Counted from the first letter of the stretch, positions 1 through 7,812 are shown. The stretch is 30,098 nucleotides of DNA from Desulfobulbus sp. (GCA_030600525.1 JAUVLX010000004.1:1-30098); one strand, 5' to 3'. A program made the numbers and translations. Notes: a model not told the origin generated them from the sequence alone.

Positions 1-521
1 TCTTCGTCATTATACAGTAAACGCAAGTCTATAGAGTCGGCAATGACCTGCCCATCCTCTGTCAAGAGGGTCTGGACATACTGCAGAAAAAGATTTAAGC
101 CATCGAGTGAGCCGCAAATGCCAAGCCCGTTCATAAGCATGAGGATGGTAGTGTAGGTTCCGTTCTCCATGGAAAACAGATTGTTATGGATTGGATTTTT
201 CACCTGCCGCTGTTCCATAACCTTTATACAACCAGGTGATATGTCCAGGGCATCCACAACCACATTCCGCTCCTGTAGGTAGAGGCTGTGGCAACCGCTC
301 CCTGCCCCCACATCCAAAACTCTTCCCTTGCACAAATGGAGTGCCTCATGCTCCAAGTCGTCCATTTCTGAATATGTTCTGAACATGGTCTTAGCAGGCA
401 TGGTCGACATACTAAACGTGGTGGAATCTACCTTTGCGCACACCGAGTGGTGTCCATCCAGATAATCCAGCATCATAGCTCCCAGAGGATCTTTGTAAGG
501 ATCGTGAATAATACTTTTCAT
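1..521 (-). CDS. SAM-dependent class I methyltransferase, 3' end cut by window
   Basis: Reading the minus strand from the ATG at 521 gives about 173 uninterrupted codons that run off the window start. The N-terminus reads MKSIIHDPYKDPLGAMMLDY. Near residue 70 is VLDVGAGSGCHSL, the glycine-rich motif I that binds S-adenosylmethionine. An acidic residue follows at the end of strand 2 (DALDIS), and a motif-III-like strand (QVIADSIDL) lies near the cut edge. Together these fit a Rossmann-fold methyltransferase. The acceptor substrate cannot be told. An in-frame TAA lies nine codons upstream, so ATG 521 is the best start; a purine-rich GAGAG sits just before it. No neighbour on the same strand is visible. 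Confidence 0.85.
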   Translation of the reverse strand, partial: MKSIIHDPYKDPLGAMMLDYLDGHHSVCAKVDSTTFSMSTMPAKTMFRTYSEMDDLEHEALHLCKGRVLDVGAGSGCHSLYLQERNVVVDALDISPGCIKVMEQRQVKNPIHNNLFSMENGTYTTILMLMNGLGICGSLDGLNLFLQYVQTLLTEDGQVIADSIDLRLLYNDE

Positions 522-666
522 ACTCTCATCAATGCGGTTGCGTTCCGATTATTGTAGCCATAGTAAATTAAATAATACCTCTACCGACAGCCTTACATCT
601 ACCTGATAACTCAATAAATTACCTTGCTAATTCTTTATGTATGCCATACCAACAAGGCGATTAATT

Positions 667-798
667 ATGGCTAAAGCAAGATACAATAAATCCAGGATAT
701 ATGTTATGGATACTTTGCGTCAGCTGATGCCCGCCATCGCTGTCGGACCTGTAGCTGCCATCGCAAAAGCTGACCAACTTCGCCAAAACGTACCTTAA
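667..798 (+). CDS. possible 43-aa small protein
   Basis: An ATG at 667 opens 43 codons to TAA 796-798. The product begins MAKARYNKSRIYVMDTLRQ, has a small hydrophobic middle (MPAIAVGPVAAIAKA) and ends polar. The N-terminal third is basic, with K and R at 3, 5, 8 and 10. An AAGGCG stretch lies 6-11 bases upstream and could serve as a ribosome binding site. No family is recognised. It is 30 bases before the DUF2293 gene on the same strand and could be co-transcribed. The rest of 522-828 holds no other convincing feature. At this length the ORF could be chance. Confidence 0.25.
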   Translation: MAKARYNKSRIYVMDTLRQLMPAIAVGPVAAIAKADQLRQNVP

Positions 799-828
799 AC
801 CCCGTAAACAAAATTATAACTTTCAGCC

Positions 829-1521
829 ATGCCCTTTCAACATCGTATTGTTCAACCTGGCCCCAAACTCAATACTGTTATCGACCCCAACGGAGAGGTA
901 CTGATCCCCCCGCAAGACTGGCTCTTTCTCAAAGCAGGAAACGGTCCACTCACCCGAAGTGTAAAAAGTAGATGCATTACCTGGCAGGTCCAGATAAAAA
1001 AAGGAAAACGAACTATTTCCAAGGGGATATGGGCTGAGAAGGGACATGTAGAAGCAGCCACAGAGGAGCTTGATCGCAAACGTTCCACCCCTGAATACCA
1101 GCAAAAAAGGGCTACTGATCTTAAACGCAAAGAACGAAAACACACAGAATATGTCGATGATTTCTACCAGGAAATCCTTGATTTCCTAGCCTTTCACCCT
1201 GCATACAGGCAGACGGCAGAACGCCTGGCTCAAGAAGTCACCAACCTGGCAACACCGGTAGGTTCCGGAACGGTGGCGAGAACCACACGCATTCCTGTCC
1301 AGCAACGGGTTGAAGCAGCTGTTATTGCCTGGTTACGTCATCAAACAACAGGCTATGACCAGATGCACATTATTCGTAAAAAAGGAAGCAGAAGAGAAGT
1401 TCGTCGGATGCTGGCCCAAAAATCCAAGGCCATGCTTACCCAATACCGAACAGGGGAAGCCATTGACAGCACCTGTCCTCTGCAGAAGGCGTTAACAACA
1501 GAGATACCTGATCACCAATAA
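829..1521 (+). CDS. DUF2293 domain protein
   Basis: 230 residues with no signal peptide or membrane segment. The C-terminal part (about residues 150-215) carries the signature I recognise as DUF2293: SGTVARTTRIP, then RVEAAVIAWLRHQTTGYD, then RREVRRMLAQKS. The N-terminal part has IPPQDWLFLKAGNGPLTR and an aromatic/basic strand (TWQVQIKKGKR), followed by a highly charged helix. Members of this family are uncharacterised; the basic composition suggests nucleic acid contact, which is inference. No good Shine-Dalgarno sequence precedes ATG 829. The TAA stop (1519-1521) directly abuts the left arm of a long palindromic repeat, so the repeat may form the transcript's 3' end. Confidence 0.75.
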   Translation: MPFQHRIVQPGPKLNTVIDPNGEVLIPPQDWLFLKAGNGPLTRSVKSRCITWQVQIKKGKRTISKGIWAEKGHVEAATEELDRKRSTPEYQQKRATDLKRKERKHTEYVDDFYQEILDFLAFHPAYRQTAERLAQEVTNLATPVGSGTVARTTRIPVQQRVEAAVIAWLRHQTTGYDQMHIIRKKGSRREVRRMLAQKSKAMLTQYRTGEAIDSTCPLQKALTTEIPDHQ

Positions 1522-1666
1522 ATGAGTCTGTTGATTTACTCGGATTTTCGTTCAAGGTCGAGGCATGCTGAAAAAATAACCACAGGCATATAGTTGATAT
1601 TCCGAGGATTATTTTTTCAGCATAACAAAGAGATTGGGCGAAAAGACAGTAAATCAACAGGCTCAT
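1522..1666. repeat. palindromic repeat E1 (145 bp)
   Basis: Imperfect inverted repeat. The left arm ATGAGTCTGTTGATTTACT (1522-1540) plus TTTTCG (1545-1550) matches the complement of the right arm ending at 1666, with one mismatch in the first 19 bases. Inner arms CATGCTGAAAAAATAA (1564-1579) and TTATTTTTTCAGCAT (1609-1623) also pair. The centre has CCACAGGCATA (1580), TTGATAT (1594) and CCGAGGAT (1602). On the right are TAACAAAGA (1623) and TTGGGCGAA (1634). The same words in the same order recur in the repeat at 3789-3957. No transposase is coded. It starts on the base after the DUF2293 stop codon. Confidence 0.85.
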
Positions 1667-1687
1667 AAATCAAAAGAGGAAAAGATT

Positions 1688-2287
1688 ATGTATGCATTAG
1701 CCGTTAATGGGAGCCCTCGAAAAGGTGGTAATACTGAATTGTTGCTGCAAGAAGTACTTGGAGAATTAAGCAGCAGTGGCTGGGAAACAGAACTGGTTAA
1801 GGTGGGCGGTACTGATATCCGTGGCTGTATTGCCTGTGAAAAATGCTTTGCCAACAAAAACAACCAGTGTGCGGTAAAGAAAGACGTTTTTAATGATATC
1901 TATGCAAAAATGTGTAAAGCAGACGCTATGATCCTGGGGTCTCCAACCTATTTTGCAGCGGTATCCGGTGATCTCAAAGCACTCATAGAGCGAGCCGGCT
2001 TTGTTGCCTATGCAAATGATAACGCTTTCACCGGTAAGATTGGTGCCGCTGTTGTTGCTGTCAGGCGGGGTGGAGCAACCCACGCATATGATACTATTAA
2101 TCATATGTTTCAAATGTCGAGAATGATCCTTCCCGGCTCAACGTACTGGAACATGGGGTATGGCCTGAAAAAGGGAGAGGTAAAAGAAGATGCCGAAGGC
2201 TTGAATAACATGCATCACCTCGGAAAAGCCATTGCCTGGTTAGGTAAAGCAATACAACCCCACCTGGACGATTACCCCAAAGGGTAG
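1688..2287 (+). CDS. flavodoxin-fold NAD(P)H-dependent FMN reductase
   Basis: 199 residues from ATG 1688, chosen because AGAGGA (1675-1680) sits 7 bases upstream; an upstream in-frame start at 1634 would lie inside the palindromic repeat. The N-terminus LAVNGSPRKGGNTELL is the phosphate-binding loop of NADPH-dependent FMN reductases and iron-sulfur flavoproteins. Next comes IRGCIACEKCFANKNNQC, a cysteine-rich segment typical of the iron-sulfur-flavoprotein (Isf-like) branch. LGSPTYFAAVSGDLKALIER (about 80-100) is the second FMN-contacting loop. It probably transfers electrons to a small acceptor in the cytoplasm. Whether the cysteines hold a cluster is uncertain: C-x2-C and one further Cys are visible, without the full compact Isf spacing. 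It stands alone between a repeat and a pseudogene. Confidence 0.88.
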   Translation: MYALAVNGSPRKGGNTELLLQEVLGELSSSGWETELVKVGGTDIRGCIACEKCFANKNNQCAVKKDVFNDIYAKMCKADAMILGSPTYFAAVSGDLKALIERAGFVAYANDNAFTGKIGAAVVAVRRGGATHAYDTINHMFQMSRMILPGSTYWNMGYGLKKGEVKEDAEGLNNMHHLGKAIAWLGKAIQPHLDDYPKG

Positions 2288-2289
2288 TC

Positions 2290-2730
2290 CTGCTGATCGC
2301 CTATGCTGCGTCAAGCCTTGTCGGTTACCGACTCGTACTTACCAAGGCACAAGAACGTTGGTATGGCCCGGTGGCCGGTTGCATAAACGGTATTCTCACC
2401 GGAATGACCGGCTCTTTCGTAGTTCCTGGGGTACTGTTTCTGTAAGCCATAGACCTTTCACGAGACAAACTGATCCAGGCAATGGGTATGCTATTCACCG
2501 CTTCAATCCTGGCTCTGACTTTTGCTTTACAACATAATAATCTCCTCACTCTAGAAAAAGGAATGCTTTCCTTGATCGGGCTTCTGCCTGCAATAGCTGG
2601 CATAGTAGCCGGTCAACGTATTCGCAAAAAAATATCTAAACAATATTTTAAAAAAATCTTCTTTTCCTCTCTTCTCCTGCTGGGCATTTATGTGGTACTG
2701 AGCAGTACCTTCTTCAATCCTCCCCACTGA
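2290..2730 (+). pseudogene. decayed TauE/SafE family permease (C-terminal remnant)
   Basis: One continuous frame from 2290 to TGA 2730 reads as the C-terminal half of a TauE/SafE sulfite/sulfonate exporter. It contains YGPVAGCINGILTGMTGSFVVPG (split: glycine-rich TM entry), VLFL, AIDLSRDKLIQAMGMLFT, and three more hydrophobic helices ending LLLLGIYVVLSS. It has two lesions. The N-terminal half, roughly 120 residues, is missing: the homology begins 3 bases after the upstream reductase stop, with no start codon. An in-frame TAA at 2443-2445 falls where relatives have a short hydrophilic residue, probably Gln (CAA to TAA). The open stretch from ATG 2482 would give 82 residues but no complete transporter. 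Non-functional remnant. Confidence 0.82.
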
Positions 2731-2827
2731 ATATCCCAAAAACACATTGCCGATATTACTGATATTGTGTAAAAATAGAATTCTCAACAGTATTACACCT
2801 TTAGTCATACAGTACCTGCAAGCAGGG

Positions 2828-3418
2828 ATGAACATTCCGAGCAAAAAACTCACCATACTGATTTTACTGTTCCTGCTCGTTAGCGGTGCGAGCTTGCATT
2901 TTGTTTTAGACCCCAGCCTGACCAAGTACAGGGCTGCTCAAATATTAAAAAGAGAAGTATTTCCGCACCAAGATATTGTTCCGTTCACCCTCTACGGCAA
3001 TAATGCCCTTTTTATTCCTGATAAAGGGCTTGAGATAGACAACAAATTGCTTACTCGCCTGAAAAAACTGGCACAGGATGGATTTATCACGCTTTCCCAT
3101 ATCGATACGGCTCAACCGCAATACATGCACGATACGCAAAACAGTGTCGTAACCATTGAACTGACGGAAAAATCAGCCTCCTTTATAACTGGAAAGGTAT
3201 CCCAATCGGTATCGGTCAAAGCATGTGACCTAACTCTTCATAAAATCACAGCAATCGTGCACGATGACACAAAAAAAGAGGCTACAGTTTATGTCATCTA
3301 TCGTTCTACCGAAAAGACACCCTTTGCCTCTTTTTCAGAAAACTGTGACGGCCAGCCACATAAAGCACGTTTTAACTTTATCCGGCCTGAGAATAACTGG
3401 AAACTTACCGGTGACTGA
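2828..3418 (+). CDS. hypothetical membrane-anchored protein
   Basis: 196 residues from ATG 2828. The N-terminus has Lys-Lys followed by a hydrophobic run (LTILILLFLLVSGASLHFVL), a signal peptide or signal anchor. The rest is a soluble domain without recognised motifs, presumably periplasmic, with two cysteines (in KACDLT and ENCDGQ) that could form a disulfide. An in-frame TTG at 2747 would extend the protein by 27 residues, but the hydrophobic segment starts right after Met 2828, so I prefer the shorter form. GCAGGG lies too close to the ATG to be a good ribosome binding site. Function unknown. The next gene, 100 bases on, also codes for a small membrane protein. Confidence 0.6.
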   Translation: MNIPSKKLTILILLFLLVSGASLHFVLDPSLTKYRAAQILKREVFPHQDIVPFTLYGNNALFIPDKGLEIDNKLLTRLKKLAQDGFITLSHIDTAQPQYMHDTQNSVVTIELTEKSASFITGKVSQSVSVKACDLTLHKITAIVHDDTKKEATVYVIYRSTEKTPFASFSENCDGQPHKARFNFIRPENNWKLTGD

Positions 3419-3521
3419 CCCTGTATAGCTCCAGGCAACTCGTTGCTGCAGTAGTTCAAGGGGATAACTGATCTACACAACCGGACACCCCAAAATCATA
3501 TAACAATACAGGGAGGACAAT

Positions 3522-3794
3522 ATGGATTCTGCAGGTGAGTTCTACGGGTTACTACTGGTATGTGTTGGTATAATCATGATGATGTTGCTCATGGCGCTCT
3601 TACTGTTGCGAAAACTGCAAATCGAAGTAAGAGAGGGGATGCATAAAATCGCTGTTCTTATAGAACAACAGGAAAAGACTCCGCCAGCAATTGTGACAGG
3701 CAACAGGAACAGCATCAGAAAAAGTTGTCCAGAGTGCGAAAAAGAAGCCAAGGCAGATGATCTTATCTGCGTTTATTGCCATACGAAACTGTAG
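3522..3794 (+). CDS. small TM protein with C-terminal zinc ribbon
   Basis: 90 residues, preceded by a strong GGGAGGA ribosome binding site 8 bases before the ATG. Residues about 8-28 form one membrane helix rich in Leu, Met and Val. A basic/acidic linker follows. The C-terminus has C-P-E-C (about residue 70) and C-V-Y-C (about 84-87), a compact four-cysteine zinc ribbon of the zinc-ribbon/double-zinc-ribbon kind. This looks like a membrane-tethered zinc knuckle on the cytoplasmic side; orientation is inferred from positive charges after the helix. No function is assigned. The TAG stop (3792-3794) lies inside the left arm of a palindromic repeat. Confidence 0.75.
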   Translation: MDSAGEFYGLLLVCVGIIMMMLLMALLLLRKLQIEVREGMHKIAVLIEQQEKTPPAIVTGNRNSIRKSCPECEKEAKADDLICVYCHTKL

Positions 3795-3957
3795 GGTATC
3801 TTTAAAAAATTTGAAAATTTGTTCAAATTCGAGGCACATCGAAAATTTTACCACAGGCATACGATTGATATCGGAGTCTTCGCGTACCTCCGAGGATAAA
3901 ATTTTGGATGTAACAAAGAAGTTGGGCGAATTAGCAATTTTTCTAGGTACCCTGTAG
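3789..3957. repeat. palindromic repeat E2 (169 bp), same family as E1
   Basis: The outer arms CTGTAGGGTA (3789) and TACCCTGTAG (3948-3957) pair with 2 mismatches in 10, and pairing continues inward through AT-rich sequence to GTTCAA / TTGGGC. Core words match the repeat at 1522-1666 in order: CGAGGCA, CCACAGGCATA (3851), TTGATAT (3865), CCGAGGAT (3890), TAACAAAGA (3911), TTGGGCGAA (3922). Extra sequence at the centre adds a small hairpin CGGAG/CTCCG (3872-3892). The outer arms differ from those of E1 but still pair with each other. The upstream gene's stop codon lies inside the left arm. Confidence 0.85.
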
Positions 3958-4020
3958 ACTCCAGCCATCTTAAAAAATAGACAGCCCCTTTGTGGCTTCG
4001 CCAGCTAATACTATTCAAAA

Positions 4021-4494
4021 ATGAAAATACGACCAGTTACCACTGAAGACCGCCCAAAAGTCATCGCTCTGCTCCAAAATGCGTTTCCAGGAAGCAGTTA
4101 TGAAAAAAGACTCGTTGAAAACCTCCATAACAACCAAAGAATGCTGCATGAATGGATTTGTATTATCCGCAATAGAGCGGTCGCTTACATTGCCTATTCA
4201 AATGCATATGCAGCGAAAGAGGTCTGCGGCCTTCACCTGGCACCACTGGCAGTAAACACAGAATATCAAAACCGTGGTATTGGTTCGGAGTTACTCCGTT
4301 TCTCCCTTCGCCAGAAGATAATAAAGGAAAACACTTTGTTTGTTTTGGGCGATCGCAGATATTATGAAAAATTCGGTTTTACCCCCTGTACAAGCCCACT
4401 GTGCCCTTTTACCAAAAACAATGCGAATTTTTTAAGCATACGCAACAAAGCAGGCAGCTCCTTTACGGTTGGCTATGAGCCAGAGTTTACCTAG
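4021..4494 (+). CDS. GNAT family N-acetyltransferase
   Basis: 157 residues. The N-terminus MKIRPVTTEDRPKVIALL is the usual first strand and helix of GNAT enzymes. The acetyl-CoA-binding motif A is LAPLAVNTEYQNRGIGSELL (about 76-95), with the pyrophosphate loop Q-N-R-G-I-G. The C-terminal motif B is FVLGDRRYYEKFGFTP, in which YYxxFGF is typical of the YhbS-like branch. It would transfer acetyl from acetyl-CoA to an amine of an unknown small molecule or protein. No ribosome binding site is evident before ATG 4021. It follows a palindromic repeat by 63 bases and stands alone on this strand, 329 bases before the hydantoinase gene. Confidence 0.88.
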   Translation: MKIRPVTTEDRPKVIALLQNAFPGSSYEKRLVENLHNNQRMLHEWICIIRNRAVAYIAYSNAYAAKEVCGLHLAPLAVNTEYQNRGIGSELLRFSLRQKIIKENTLFVLGDRRYYEKFGFTPCTSPLCPFTKNNANFLSIRNKAGSSFTVGYEPEFT

Positions 4495-4643
4495 TGTCTC
4501 ATCAACGCGGCTCTGCCGGAACGCCCCTGTTGATTCTGATCCGTTAGCCTGATCTAATCGGAGAATTCTCTTGTTTTCCTGACCTTTATAGGAGTAATCT
4601 ACTTCTATTCATTGACAAAATAGTACGAAAGCACTCAAGGCTA

Positions 4644-4792
4644 CTAGGAACCTGTCGGACTAAACCATTTTTCCTCAACTCGGCGTTATTGTCGAAAAAT
4701 TAATGCTCGCAATATTAATTATATGGCTGTGCTTAATTTCCCAACAATGCTTTGATTTGGAGTAAAAACTGCTCAATCCGACAGCCTCCTAG
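4644..4792. repeat. palindromic repeat E4 (149 bp), inverted relative to E1/E2
   Basis: The left arm begins CTAGGAACCTGTCGGACTAA (4644). The complement of the right end (4792 leftward) begins CTAGGAGGCTGTCGGATTGA. About 30 of the first 38 bases pair. Read on the minus strand, the core gives ACAGCCATATAATTAATATT, GCGAGCATTAATTTTTC, ATAACGCCGAGTTGAGGAAAA. This lines up with E1 words ACAGGCATATAGTTGATATT, CCGAGGATTATTTTTTC, ATAAC...GAGATTGGGCGAAAA in the same order. It fills most of the gap before the hydantoinase operon, ending 32 bases before that start codon, so it would sit in the leader or promoter of the operon. The rest of 4495-4823 shows no gene. Confidence 0.75.
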
Positions 4793-4823
4793 CGATAAAA
4801 ATTCCTTTTCAGGAGAGGCAAAC

Positions 4824-6470
4824 ATGGCTCTTATTATCGGCATTGATGTAGGCGGAACCCATGCAGATGGAGTTTTGCTAGACGGCGACAAAATACTGGT
4901 GAAAAACAAGGTTCAGGTTGACCAGGACAATCTCAGTGATTCCATTATCGCCCTCTTAAAAACACTTATCCCGGATTCCCCAGCAGACCTTACCCGAATC
5001 CATCTCAGCACAACTCTCTGCACCAACGCCATTGTCAACGAGACCTTTGACAAGGTCGGGATGCTGATCCAGGCAGGCCCAGGTATGAACCCGAGCTTTC
5101 TTGAGTGCGGCGAACATGTCTGTTTCCTTAACGGTGCCATAGATCACCGTGGACATGTCATCAAAAAGCCCGACCAAGCTATCATTGATACTGCTGCGGC
5201 CTCTTTTAAGGATAATGGTATTGAAAGCATCGGCGTGGTCACCAAATTCTCCCATCGCAACAACAGCCATGAACAGGATACCCGCGACCGGTTAGCCGAC
5301 AGTTTTCCCCACATCAGCATGGGCCACCGCATATCAGGATTGCCCAATTTCCCGAGAAGGGTCTATTCAACCTGGTTAAACGCCGCATTAAAATCACGGT
5401 TCATGTTTTTTAAAGATGCCATAGAAAATGGCCTCCGCCAGCTGGAACTTGACTGCCCATGCTATATACTCAAGGCTGACGGTGGCACCATCCCCTTTGC
5501 AGCAGCTAGTGACACCCCCTGCGAAAGTGTCTATTCCGGTCCTTCTGCAAGTGTTATGGGCTGCCTTGCCTTGCAAAAAGATATCAACGATGCGATCCTC
5601 CTTGATATCGGTGGGACAACCACAGACATAGCGATTTTTGCTGACGGGTCTCCCTTGCTGGAACCGTACGGGGTCACCATCAAAGAGAGACCAACCCTGA
5701 TAAGGGCACTGAACACCAAAAGTGTCGGCCTGGGAGGAGACAGCGCAGTATCTTCCACGGAAAACGGTTTCTCCATCGGCCCACAAAAAAACGGCCCGCC
5801 CATGGCTCTGGGAGGCAACGTCCCTACACCTACAGATGCCATGGTCGTCCTCAAAACACTACAGATCGGTAATTTGGCCAAGGCAGAGGAAGCCATGCAG
5901 CAACTGGCTCCAAACCAACAGCCTGAAAAAACAGCCGTACAACTGCTCGAAGCCTTTGCAAACCAGATTAAACAGGTAGTAGAGCAGATGATTGAAGAGG
6001 TCTTCAGCCGTCCGGTCTACACCGTGGCAGCACTGCTCAATCTAAAAAGAATCAAGCCCAAAGAAATCATTCTTGTCGGAGGACCTGCTAAGGCGATACA
6101 GCATATACTTGCCGACAGTTTACAGCTCCCATGCAGTGTTCCAGAGCACTACGAAGTTGCCAATGCTATTGGCTCAGGCAGGACCAGGCCCACCCTGCAG
6201 GCAACCTTATATGCCGACACATCAGACGGTACCCTTTCCATCCCTGAAACAGGGTGCCAGGGTACAGTCCGTTCCTATTTTGATATGAGTGACGCCGAAA
6301 AAAGGCTCACCGAAGTGATTACGACTATGGCCAAAGAGTTCGGGATGGAAAAAATACCGGAAATTGATTTTCTCGAACGCCAAGAGATGAATACAGTTCG
6401 CGGGTTCAGCAGCTCCGGAAAAATTATTTCTCTCAAGGCGCAAATTCGGCCAGGCCTCGAACAACTCTAG
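4824..6470 (+). CDS. hydantoinase/oxoprolinase family protein (HyuA-like)
   Basis: 548 residues from ATG 4824, chosen for the strong AGGAGAGG site at 4811-4818; an earlier in-frame start at 4752 lies in the repeat. The fold is an actin-like ATPase. GIDVGGTHADGVLLDG at the N-terminus is phosphate loop 1, LLDIGGTTTDIAIFADG (about 255-271) is phosphate loop 2, and ILVGGPAKAI (about 418) is the adenosine loop. HyuA/5-oxoprolinase alpha-type enzymes use ATP to open cyclic amides such as 5-oxoproline, hydantoins or N-methylhydantoin. No HyuB-type partner is present. This shorter single-subunit form is instead followed 15 bases later by a deacetylase-like gene. The substrate is unknown; a cyclic imide or amide is the best guess. 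Confidence 0.88.
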   Translation: MALIIGIDVGGTHADGVLLDGDKILVKNKVQVDQDNLSDSIIALLKTLIPDSPADLTRIHLSTTLCTNAIVNETFDKVGMLIQAGPGMNPSFLECGEHVCFLNGAIDHRGHVIKKPDQAIIDTAAASFKDNGIESIGVVTKFSHRNNSHEQDTRDRLADSFPHISMGHRISGLPNFPRRVYSTWLNAALKSRFMFFKDAIENGLRQLELDCPCYILKADGGTIPFAAASDTPCESVYSGPSASVMGCLALQKDINDAILLDIGGTTTDIAIFADGSPLLEPYGVTIKERPTLIRALNTKSVGLGGDSAVSSTENGFSIGPQKNGPPMALGGNVPTPTDAMVVLKTLQIGNLAKAEEAMQQLAPNQQPEKTAVQLLEAFANQIKQVVEQMIEEVFSRPVYTVAALLNLKRIKPKEIILVGGPAKAIQHILADSLQLPCSVPEHYEVANAIGSGRTRPTLQATLYADTSDGTLSIPETGCQGTVRSYFDMSDAEKRLTEVITTMAKEFGMEKIPEIDFLERQEMNTVRGFSSSGKIISLKAQIRPGLEQL

Positions 6471-6485
6471 GAAAAGGAACACATT

Positions 6486-7808
6486 ATGACACACTTTATG
6501 CCCACCGCACCGAATCCAACAGGTCTGATCCTTTTCCCTGCATTTGACTGGTGCATCAGCCCAACCCACCCAGAGCGAGAAGAACGCCTCCTCTATACCA
6601 AAGACCAGCTTATAGAAGAAGGCCTTGAAGATGTAGAAAACATTTCGTTTTTCAATCCAGAAATAGCCCTGCACCACGATATTGACAGGGTACACCTCTG
6701 CGTACCCTCATCACAAAAGCTCCTCACTGAATCCCATCTTATATCTGCAGGGGGGGCCATCAGGGCAGCGAAAGCGGTCATGGACAAAGAGGTAGAAAAG
6801 GCCTTTGCCATTGTCAGGCCACCTGGTCATCATGCCATGCAGACTGTTTTCGGCGACCGCGGTTTTTGCATCGTTAATATAGAAGCAATCATGGTGGAAT
6901 ATATCCGTCGTCATTACGGGGTCAGAAAAATAGCAATAGTGGATACCGACTGCCACCATGGGGACGGCACCCAGGATATTTTTTATAACGACCCGGACAC
7001 CCTGTTTATTTCGCTCCATCAGGATGGTCGCACCCTCTATCCTGGAACCGGATTTATCCATGAATCTGGTGGTCCATCAGCGCCCGGTTACACCATTAAT
7101 CTGCCCCTCCCCCCGGCTACATCGGAAGAAGGATTTGACATGGCCATGGAAAGGGTAATCATGCCCATTCTCGATGATTTTCAGCCAGAGCTCATTATCA
7201 ATTCCGCAGGGCAGGATAATCACTACACCGACCCAATCACCAACATGAACTTCACTGCCCAGGGATATGCCCGGCTCAATCGCCTGCTCAACCCAGATAT
7301 CTGTGTCCTTGAGGGAGGATATTCCATCGAAGGGGCTCTCCCCTATACAAATCTGGGGATCATCCTGGCCATGGCCGGCCTGGATACCTCCAACGTCAAG
7401 GAACCGGATTACGATCCGCGAAACTTTATTCAGTCCGCCGACATGAACAGCCACATTGCAACAGTTTGCGACCAGGCTCTGGAGCTCTATCAACACAGGG
7501 ATCAGTTAAAAAAGGCCCTGGCCGGTGAAAAAGTGGTAACAACCAGTAAACGAATATATTACGACACCACCGGTTTCGATGTGGAGGAAGAGAGATCCTA
7601 TCATACCTGTCCGCACTGTCCCGGTTTTACCGAAGTAACTGCCTCAGGGCTCAACAACTATGTTCACGCCTTTACGGTACCCTTCAACAGCTGCAGGAAA
7701 TGCCAGGACACTGCTAAAGATCTATATAGAACCACCGATCCTCTTGGCTTTGGTTCGGTTGTTCTTCAGGACCGGATAGCTGATAGTTATGAAGTGAAAA
7801 AAAAATGA
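6486..7808 (+). CDS. histone deacetylase superfamily amidohydrolase with zinc ribbon
   Basis: 440 residues, 15 bases after the hydantoinase gene, so probably one operon. The catalytic domain spans about 15-320: PGHHAM (about 112-117, catalytic His pair), DTDCHHGDG (about 152-160, first zinc Asp and His), SLHQDGRTLYPGTG, NSAGQDNHYTD (second zinc Asp) and LEGGYS (catalytic Tyr loop). All expected residues of zinc-dependent deacetylases, acetylpolyamine amidohydrolases and AcuC are present. The C-terminal extension has C-P-H-C near 374 and C-R-K-C near 404, a likely structural zinc ribbon not usual for the family. It probably removes an acyl group from an amine, and pairing with the ATP-driven ring opener suggests successive amide hydrolysis. 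Substrate unknown. Confidence 0.9.
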   Translation: MTHFMPTAPNPTGLILFPAFDWCISPTHPEREERLLYTKDQLIEEGLEDVENISFFNPEIALHHDIDRVHLCVPSSQKLLTESHLISAGGAIRAAKAVMDKEVEKAFAIVRPPGHHAMQTVFGDRGFCIVNIEAIMVEYIRRHYGVRKIAIVDTDCHHGDGTQDIFYNDPDTLFISLHQDGRTLYPGTGFIHESGGPSAPGYTINLPLPPATSEEGFDMAMERVIMPILDDFQPELIINSAGQDNHYTDPITNMNFTAQGYARLNRLLNPDICVLEGGYSIEGALPYTNLGIILAMAGLDTSNVKEPDYDPRNFIQSADMNSHIATVCDQALELYQHRDQLKKALAGEKVVTTSKRIYYDTTGFDVEEERSYHTCPHCPGFTEVTASGLNNYVHAFTVPFNSCRKCQDTAKDLYRTTDPLGFGSVVLQDRIADSYEVKKK

Positions 7809-7812
7809 ACTA

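Noticed and set aside
3815..3845. GTTCAAATTC resembling a tRNA T-loop inside repeat E2
   Set aside because: No acceptor or anticodon arms can be built around it, and the matching position in E1 (GTTCAAGGTC) does not fit a tRNA.
4612..4640. TTGACA near 4612 as the -35 of a hydantoinase operon promoter
   Set aside because: No -10-like hexamer occurs at 16-19 bases; repeat E4 starts at 4644.
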